NCBI GenBank assembly: GCA_026707335.1
Contig: JAPOXB010000155.1
Location: 1-19,563, forward strand
Source: Chloroflexota bacterium
GTDB lineage: Bacteria > Chloroflexota > Dehalococcoidia > Bin125
Length of the DNA: 19,563 nucleotides
Direction of reading: 5' to 3'
The translations under genes were made by a program, and so were the position numbers. Each line of letters opens with the position of its first letter. Position 1 is the first letter of the stretch. Shown here piece after piece: positions 15,081 to 19,563 of this stretch. Below the pieces are notes generated by a model that saw only the letters and a list, made by a program, of their open reading frames with translations, was not told the DNA's origin and did not search any database.

Positions 15081-15294
15081 GGCGGGGGCGCGGCGAACAA
15101 GACGTCGGGCGAAGCGCGGCACGCTCATCGGATCGGTGACCTCCGTCGGTGCAGGGGCGGGGCGCTCGGCGGCCCCGCGCACACGACCCTGCGTTCCGGG
15201 TAGCAGAACGCCGGCAGGCGGCTCCCGGTTCCCGCGACGATTGACACACGCAGACAGTGGCGACGCCGGGGGCGCGAGCGGATACCCTGCCCCC
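15081..15294 (+). promoter_or_regulatory. Spacer before larA with leaderless-type -10 box
   Basis: The 214-base gap holds no convincing gene. TACCCT at 15283-15288 fits a TANNNT -10 box and lies six bases before the LarA ATG, and no Shine-Dalgarno sequence is present. A TTGACA at 15241-15246 is too far upstream (36 bases) to pair with it. The pattern suggests transcription starts at or near the A of the ATG. Confidence 0.4.
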
Positions 15295-16587
15295 ATGCGC
15301 GTGGAACTCGCCTACGGCGACGGCGGCCTGCCCGTTGACCTCCCCGACGGCAGCGACGTCCTGGAGCCGGTCGTCGCGCCGCCGCTGCCCGACTTCCCGG
15401 CGGCGCTGCGGGCGGCGATCGCGTCGCCGCTCGGCGCGGCGCCCCTGACAGAGCGGGTCGGCCCCGACGACCACGTGACGATCGTCTTCAGCGACAACAC
15501 GCGCCCCGTGCCCAGCACGATCATCGCCCCGGCCTTGCTGGAGGCGCTCGCCGCGGCCGGCGTCCCCGACGACCAGATCACGCTGCTGGTCGGCGGCGGC
15601 CTGCACGCTCCCATGACGCGCGCGCAGATGGACGGCCTGCTGGGCCCGGCCGTGACCGCCCGCTACCGAACCGTCGCCCACGACGCCCGCGACCCCGACC
15701 AGCAGATCTTCCTGGAGCGTTACCCCGGCGAGCCGCGGGGCGGCATCTACCTCAACGCCGCCTTCATGCAGGCCAGCGTGCGCATCGTCACGGGCTTCGT
15801 CGAGCCACACCTGTTCGCCGGCTACAGCGGCGGCGGCAAGGGCGTCTTCCCCGGCGTCGCGGCGGCCCACAACATCATGCGCAACCACGGCGTCGCCAAC
15901 CTCGCCCACCCGCGGGCGACCTACTGCATCGCGGAGGGCAACCCGGTCTTCGAGGACGTGCGGCGGATCGCGCTGCGCGCCGGGGTCGACTTCCTCTGCG
16001 ACGTCACGCTCGACGCGCAGAAGCGGGTGACGGGGGTCTTCTGCGGCGAACTGGTTGCTGCGCACGACGCGGCGATCGCGCAGGTCGACCGCCAGGCCCT
16101 GCGCCCCATCGCGGACCCGTACGACATCGTCGTCACGACGAACTGCGGCTACCCGGCCGACCTCAACCTCTACCAGTCGATCAAGGGGGCCGTGTCGGCG
16201 GGGCTCGGCGTGCGCACGGGGGGCGACATCGTGCTGGCGGCCGAGTGCCGCGACGGCATCGGCAGCGCCGAGTACGCGGAGTTCCTCGCCTCTGCCCCGT
16301 CGCCGGCGGCGGCGATGGAGCAGATGCTGCAACCCGACTTCCATCGCATCGACCAGTGGCAGGTGCAGATGCAGGTCACGGTGCAGGAGCGGGCGCGGCT
16401 GCACCTGTATTCGGCGCTCGACGACGCCGACGTGCGGGCATTACACCTGGAGCCGATTCGGGACGTGAGCGCGACCGTGTCGCGGCTGGCGGCGGCGCAC
16501 GAGCGCCGCACCGAGGAGCGGGCGCGGGTGCTCGCCCTGCCGCACGGCTTCCAGGCGATCCCGCAGCTCGTCCCGCAGGCCGGCTGA
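15295..16587 (+). CDS. larA: LarA-type nickel-pincer racemase (lactate racemase family)
   Basis: A 430-residue member of the LarA (DUF2088) family, whose founding member interconverts L- and D-lactate with a nickel-pincer nucleotide cofactor. Expected residues are in register with Lactobacillus LarA: H104 in GGLHAPMT and H172 in VEPHLFAG as acid/base histidines, K182 in SGGGKGVFPG for covalent cofactor attachment, and H198 in IMRNHGVAN as the likely nickel ligand. The N-terminal FSDNTRPVPS loop is also typical. Many homologues act on other 2-hydroxy acids, so lactate is only the default substrate. The cofactor genes larB, larC and larE are not in the window. The ATG at 15295 has no ribosome site, suggesting leaderless translation. 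Confidence 0.88.
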   Translation: MRVELAYGDGGLPVDLPDGSDVLEPVVAPPLPDFPAALRAAIASPLGAAPLTERVGPDDHVTIVFSDNTRPVPSTIIAPALLEALAAAGVPDDQITLLVGGGLHAPMTRAQMDGLLGPAVTARYRTVAHDARDPDQQIFLERYPGEPRGGIYLNAAFMQASVRIVTGFVEPHLFAGYSGGGKGVFPGVAAAHNIMRNHGVANLAHPRATYCIAEGNPVFEDVRRIALRAGVDFLCDVTLDAQKRVTGVFCGELVAAHDAAIAQVDRQALRPIADPYDIVVTTNCGYPADLNLYQSIKGAVSAGLGVRTGGDIVLAAECRDGIGSAEYAEFLASAPSPAAAMEQMLQPDFHRIDQWQVQMQVTVQERARLHLYSALDDADVRALHLEPIRDVSATVSRLAAAHERRTEERARVLALPHGFQAIPQLVPQAG

Positions 16588-17342
16588 TGGGCTTCGGCCC
16601 GCCTATCCCCCGAACTCGTGCTTGCGGCGTTCGAGGGCGCGGCGGCGCACGACGCCGGGCACGGGCCCGGCGGCGGCCCAGGATCGGGCTTGAGGCGTTC
16701 GAGGGCGCGGCGGCGCACGACGCCGGTCACGGGCCCGGCGGCGGCCCAGGAGGCGCGCAGCGGCAGCCGGGCGCGCCGTCCGACGGCGGCGACGCGGACC
16801 TCCACGACGACGCGGCTGCGACCCTCGGAGGCGGGCTCGGCGCGCAGTCCGACGACGACGCGGACGTCGGCGGGGACGTCTGCCGCACGGAACTGATCGG
16901 CGGTCAGGTCACGAGAGACGGGGCCGGGCGGCCAGAGCCGTCCGGCGGCGCCGAGGACGATCTCGTGGCGGCCGCTCTCGGCCGAGGCCTCCTCCGCGAG
17001 GAGGATGACGCCCCGCTCGCCGCCGGAGAGGGCGTCGAAGGAAACGGCGGCGCGGGACGGGCGCTCGCGCTTCACCCCGCGGTACCAATCGAGCAGCCGT
17101 GGGGGCGCGTCCCAGGCCCAGAGCAGGACGCGCAGGGCGAAGTCGTCGAGCAGGTCGAGCCGGCGGGCGACGGCGAAGACGGCGGTGGGCTCACCGGGGA
17201 CCGTCGCCGCGACGGTGTCGCGGTGGTCGGAGCGGGACAGCCACTCGTCAATGAGGGGGGGTGGAAGGGGTGCGGCCTCGGCCGACGGTTCGGCGGCGGC
17301 GCCGGCCGCCTCGGCTTGGCCCTCGGGCGGCTCGTCCTCCAT
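16170..17342 (-). CDS. Uncharacterised protein with a frame-shifted 3' end
   Basis: The ATG at 17342 with GGAGG 8 bases upstream opens a frame beginning MEDEPPEGQAEAAG. It has an acidic Ala/Pro/Glu-rich segment (residues 1-30), then a globular region with LIDEWLSRSDHRDTVAA, DLLDDFALRVLLWAWD and, further on, alternating strands (EIVLGAAGRLW, DVRVVVGLRAE). I do not recognise the family. Near the end the coding sequence enters a 68-bp tandem duplication, and because 68 is not a multiple of three the frame changes. The present frame runs on to 16170, overlapping larA antisense by over 400 bases with low-quality sequence. Removing one repeat unit gives a 223-residue protein ending LERRKHEFGG at the TAG 16605-16603, probably the original end. 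It lies 32 bases after the acyl-CoA dehydrogenase gene. Confidence 0.5.
   Translation of the reverse strand: MEDEPPEGQAEAAGAAAEPSAEAAPLPPPLIDEWLSRSDHRDTVAATVPGEPTAVFAVARRLDLLDDFALRVLLWAWDAPPRLLDWYRGVKRERPSRAAVSFDALSGGERGVILLAEEASAESGRHEIVLGAAGRLWPPGPVSRDLTADQFRAADVPADVRVVVGLRAEPASEGRSRVVVEVRVAAVGRRARLPLRASWAAAGPVTGVVRRRALERLKPDPGPPPGPCPASCAAAPSNAASTSSGDRRAEAHQPACGTSCGIAWKPCGRASTRARSSVRRSCAAASRDTVALTSRIGSRCNARTSASSSAEYRCSRARSCTVTCICTCHWSMRWKSGCSICSIAAAGDGAEARNSAYSALPMPSRHSAASTMSPPVRTPSPADTAPLIDW
16615..16750. repeat. 68-bp tandem duplication, two units
   Basis: Units 16615-16682 and 16683-16750 abut and match at 64 of 68 positions. Mismatches fall at the first and fifth positions, at 16625/16693 (C/A) and at 16660/16728 (G/T). 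The unit encodes RALERRKHE-like residues on the minus strand in one frame. It starts 27 bases past the larA stop. Confidence 0.9.
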
Positions 17343-17374
17343 TCGTCCCACCTCCCGACGGACCCGCGCGCCGG

Positions 17375-18571
17375 TCAGGAGCGCGGCATGCCCAGCCCGC
17401 GCCCGGCGATGATGTTGCGCTGGATCTCGCTGGTGCCGCCCTCGATCGTGTTGGCGACCGTGCGCATGTAGTCGTAGTTGTAGGAGCCGCCGCGGGGAGC
17501 GCGCTCCTCCCCGGTCCACAACTGGCCGTGCAGCCCGAACACGTGCATGGCGGTCGAGGCGATGCGCTGGTTGAGCTCCATCGAGTAGAGCTTGCCCATC
17601 GACGCCTCGTGGTTGGGGATCAGGCCCTGCGCCTGCATCGTGACGATGCGGTAGGAGATCAGCCGCGCGATCTGCGATTCCAGGTAGCGGTCGGCCAGTT
17701 CGACGCGCAGCCCGGCGCGGTGGCCCAGTTGCGAGACGCCGTTTTTCCGGTGCTCCTGGGCGGCGCGAATCAGCGTCTTGACGTGCTTGCCCATGCCCAC
17801 CGCGGAGCCGATTGACGAACGCTCGAAGTCCAGCGTCGTCACGGCGCCGTACCAGCCGCGGTTGACCTCGCCCAGGATGTTGCGGGCGGGCACGCGCACG
17901 TCCTCGAAGAAGACCTCGTTGAACTCGTGCGTCTTGGCCATGTTGATGAGCGGGCGCACGTCGACGCCGGGGGCGTGCATATCGACGATGAAGTAGGTGA
18001 TGCCCTTGTGCTTGGGGGCGTCGGGGTCGGTGCGGGCGAGCATGACCATATAGTCGGAGAGGTGGGCGGAGCTGGTCCAGACCTTGTGGCCGTTGATCAC
18101 CCAGTCATCGCCGTCCTTGACGGCGCGGGTCTGCAGCGAGGCGAGGTCGGAGCCGGAGCCCGGCTCGGAGTAGCCCTGGCACCACTCCGCCTCGCCGCGG
18201 AGGATGGGCGGCAGGTGCTCCTGCTTCTGCTCGTCGGTGCCGATGGTGATGATGGTGGGGCCGATGAAGCCCACCGTGATGCCGCTGGGCCCGACCGTGC
18301 CGGCCTCGGCCATCTCTTCGTTGTAGATGAACTGCTCCATCACGCTCATGCCGGCGCCGCCGTACTCGACGGGCCAAGCGGGCGCGATCCAGCCCTTCTC
18401 GGCCAGTCTCGAGATCCACTTGCGCTTCGTCGGCGTGGAGTCCCGCTTGCTCTTCGCCGACGCCATCTCGACGCGGATGGACTCGCGCAGGGGTTCGTAG
18501 GACCCCTCGATGAACGCCCGTACTTCCTCCCGGAAGGCCGCTTCGGTGGGTGAGTCGGCGAACTGGACCAT
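17375..18571 (-). CDS. Acyl-CoA dehydrogenase
   Basis: FAD enzyme oxidising an acyl-CoA to the 2-enoyl-CoA and passing electrons to ETF. The 398 residues show the three-domain layout: an N-terminal helical part with WPVEYGGAGMS; the FAD-binding barrel with WCQGYSEPGSGSDLASLQT and GHKVWTSSAH; and C-terminal helices ending TIEGGTSEIQRNIIAGRGLG. At the position before GTS, where medium-chain enzymes carry the catalytic glutamate, there is a glycine. E377 lies one residue earlier, and E250 in TLDFERSS matches the isovaleryl-CoA dehydrogenase-type base. The substrate is unknown. Start ATG at 18571 has AGGGAG 6 bases upstream; the longer frame is unlikely. It is co-directional with the unrecognised gene 32 bases downstream. 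Confidence 0.93.
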   Translation of the reverse strand: MVQFADSPTEAAFREEVRAFIEGSYEPLRESIRVEMASAKSKRDSTPTKRKWISRLAEKGWIAPAWPVEYGGAGMSVMEQFIYNEEMAEAGTVGPSGITVGFIGPTIITIGTDEQKQEHLPPILRGEAEWCQGYSEPGSGSDLASLQTRAVKDGDDWVINGHKVWTSSAHLSDYMVMLARTDPDAPKHKGITYFIVDMHAPGVDVRPLINMAKTHEFNEVFFEDVRVPARNILGEVNRGWYGAVTTLDFERSSIGSAVGMGKHVKTLIRAAQEHRKNGVSQLGHRAGLRVELADRYLESQIARLISYRIVTMQAQGLIPNHEASMGKLYSMELNQRIASTAMHVFGLHGQLWTGEERAPRGGSYNYDYMRTVANTIEGGTSEIQRNIIAGRGLGMPRS

Positions 18572-18673
18572 CTTGCGCTCCCTGCTGCTACGCCCGCATG
18601 CTAACGACGCGGGCACGAGCCCGCTATCACCGGGGCCGCACGGCCCGCGCTACGATCGATCGGAGGGGGGGCC
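18572..18673. promoter_or_regulatory. Divergent promoter spacer, acyl-CoA dehydrogenase / flavin reductase
   Basis: The 102-base spacer contains a GCGGGC-ACGA-GCCCGC inverted repeat (18609-18624), the palindrome CGATCGATCG (18653-18662), and -10-like hexamers in each direction: TACGAT at 18651-18656 for the plus gene and TAGCAT at 18603-18598 for the minus gene. No strong -35 is visible. The inverted repeat lies between the two and could be an operator, which is inference only. Confidence 0.3.
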
Positions 18674-19411
18674 ATGGTCCGACGCAGGATGGAAGAGGTC
18701 GACGCCCGGCGCCTCCTGGGCGGGGCGCCCGTCGCGATCGTCACCACTAGCTGGCGCAACGTCGCGAACGCGATGCCGCTGGCCTGGTCGATGCCGGTCA
18801 GCGTCGACCCGCCGCTGATCGCGATCGCCGTGCACCCGGGCCGGCACAGCCACGACATGATCACCTTCGGGGAGGAGTTCGCGCTGAACTTTCCCAGCAA
18901 GGTGATCCTCAATCACACGCAGTGGCTGGGCATGGTCAGCGGCTTGCAGGGCGACAAGATCGAGGGCTCGCGCCTGCCCTACTTCCGGGCCAAGATCATC
19001 GACGCGCCGCTGCTGGAGGGCTGCGTGGGCTGGATTGAGTGCGCCGTGCACGACTCGTACACGACCGGCGACCACAAGCTCTTCATCGGGCGGGTGATGG
19101 CGGCCCAGGCCGACACCGACGCCTTCGACTTCGACACCGGGCTGTGGTCGCTGGCGGACGACGAGTACAAGCCGCTGAGCTACCTGGGCGGACGCACCTA
19201 CTCGGTGCTGGCGGCGGCCTTCGAGGCGGAGGTCGAGCAGCGCTCGCCCGAGCAGATGGCGGAGGAGGGGCTGGGCCGGGAGCTGGAGGAGGTGGAGGCG
19301 GAGCGCGCGATCAAGCGCGAGGAGGCCGAGGAGGCGCGCCACGAGCAGGAACGCCGCGGCGAGACCGAGCCGGACACCTCGGCGCTGCCGCGTCCCAGGC
19401 CCGAGCAGTAG
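18674..19411 (+). CDS. Flavin reductase-like FMN-binding protein with charged tail
   Basis: The first 170 or so of 245 residues fit the FMN-binding split-barrel of the flavin reductase-like (DIM6/NTAB) family: APVAIVTTSWRNVANAMPLAW, a strand with PPLIAIAVHPGRHSHDMI, EEFALNFPSK and the later WIECAVHDSYTTGDHKLFIGRV. Relatives reduce FMN or act as flavin-dependent oxidoreductases; the substrate is unclear. From about residue 180 the protein continues as a long Glu/Arg/Lys-rich tail (RELEEVEAERAIKREEAEEA), probably helical or coiled coil, ending in a Pro-rich stretch. GGAGG 7-8 bases before the ATG at 18674 supports the start. It is divergent from the acyl-CoA dehydrogenase gene, so the two may share control. 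Confidence 0.85.
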   Translation: MVRRRMEEVDARRLLGGAPVAIVTTSWRNVANAMPLAWSMPVSVDPPLIAIAVHPGRHSHDMITFGEEFALNFPSKVILNHTQWLGMVSGLQGDKIEGSRLPYFRAKIIDAPLLEGCVGWIECAVHDSYTTGDHKLFIGRVMAAQADTDAFDFDTGLWSLADDEYKPLSYLGGRTYSVLAAAFEAEVEQRSPEQMAEEGLGRELEEVEAERAIKREEAEEARHEQERRGETEPDTSALPRPRPEQ

Positions 19412-19424
19412 CCGGCGCGCGGCG

Positions 19425-19563
19425 ATGCCCGGCGCGGATCACGGCCTCGACCTGCGGGCCGGCGGGACGGTCGTCGCGCACGATAACCTGCCCGTCCTGC
19501 GATCCCTGCCCGACGCCTGCCTCGACCTCGTCTACACGGACCCGCCGTTCAACACCGGGGGGC
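19425..19563 (+). CDS. DNA methyltransferase (N4-cytosine/N6-adenine type), partial
   Basis: The N-terminal 46 codons are visible before the window ends. VVAHDNLPVLRSLPD followed by DLVYTDPPFNTG is the hallmark entry of beta-type amino-methyltransferases, the DPPF being catalytic motif IV, which positions the target amino group. Target sequence and any restriction partner are beyond the edge. The ATG at 19425 follows the flavin reductase stop by 13 bases; its ribosome site is weak. Whether it is a solitary methylase or part of a restriction-modification system cannot be judged. Confidence 0.85.
   Translation, partial: MPGADHGLDLRAGGTVVAHDNLPVLRSLPDACLDLVYTDPPFNTGG

Noticed and set aside
15241..15269. 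TTGACA upstream of larA as a -35 box
   Set aside because: No -10-like hexamer lies 16-19 bases downstream; the only candidate is 36 bases away.
16588..16602. GGGC-TTCG-GCCC as a terminator after larA
   Set aside because: The stem is only four base pairs with no T tract, too weak to call.

Overview
This very GC-rich window comes from a bacterial chromosome. The gene content and one typical short N-terminus suggest Chloroflexota (possibly a Dehalococcoidia/SAR202-like or Thermomicrobia-like lineage), but that assignment is inference only. I see no rRNA, tRNA, CRISPR array, transposase or phage gene.

Positions 1-12121 are dominated by branched-chain amino acid synthesis on the minus strand. 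Transcribed right to left, ilvE, a divergent plsY-like acyltransferase gene and a geranylgeranyl-reductase-family flavoprotein gene form one cluster. A separate long operon follows: ilvB, ilvN, ilvC, leuA, leuC, a small HicB-like gene, leuD, leuB. It holds everything needed from pyruvate to valine and leucine precursors except ilvD, which must lie elsewhere. Upstream of ilvB is an apparently complete transcription attenuator: a promoter, a 29-codon leader peptide gene loaded with Leu and Val codons, a 10-bp alternative hairpin and an intrinsic terminator with a T tract. After leuB come three related CCCCCTCTCC/GGAGAGGGGG palindromes, then a promoter-like site containing a run of ten C residues, then the first 11 codons of another gene.

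Positions 12316-16587 are plus strand. A three-gene unit encodes a metallo-beta-lactamase-fold hydrolase, an unrecognised 211-residue protein and a Tat-exported lipoprotein molybdopterin oxidoreductase of the sulfite oxidase family. A LarA-type nickel-pincer racemase gene follows, probably leaderless.

Positions 16588-18571 are minus strand: an acyl-CoA dehydrogenase gene followed by an unrecognised gene whose 3' end carries a 68-bp tandem duplication. The duplication shifts the frame past its apparent ancestral stop and into antisense overlap with larA.

Positions 18674-19563 are plus strand: a flavin-reductase-like protein with a long charged tail, and the start of a DNA methyltransferase gene cut by the window edge.

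The most notable points are the ilvB attenuator, the orphan HicB-like gene inside the leu operon, the frame-changing tandem duplication, and the palindrome cluster with the C10-tract promoter.
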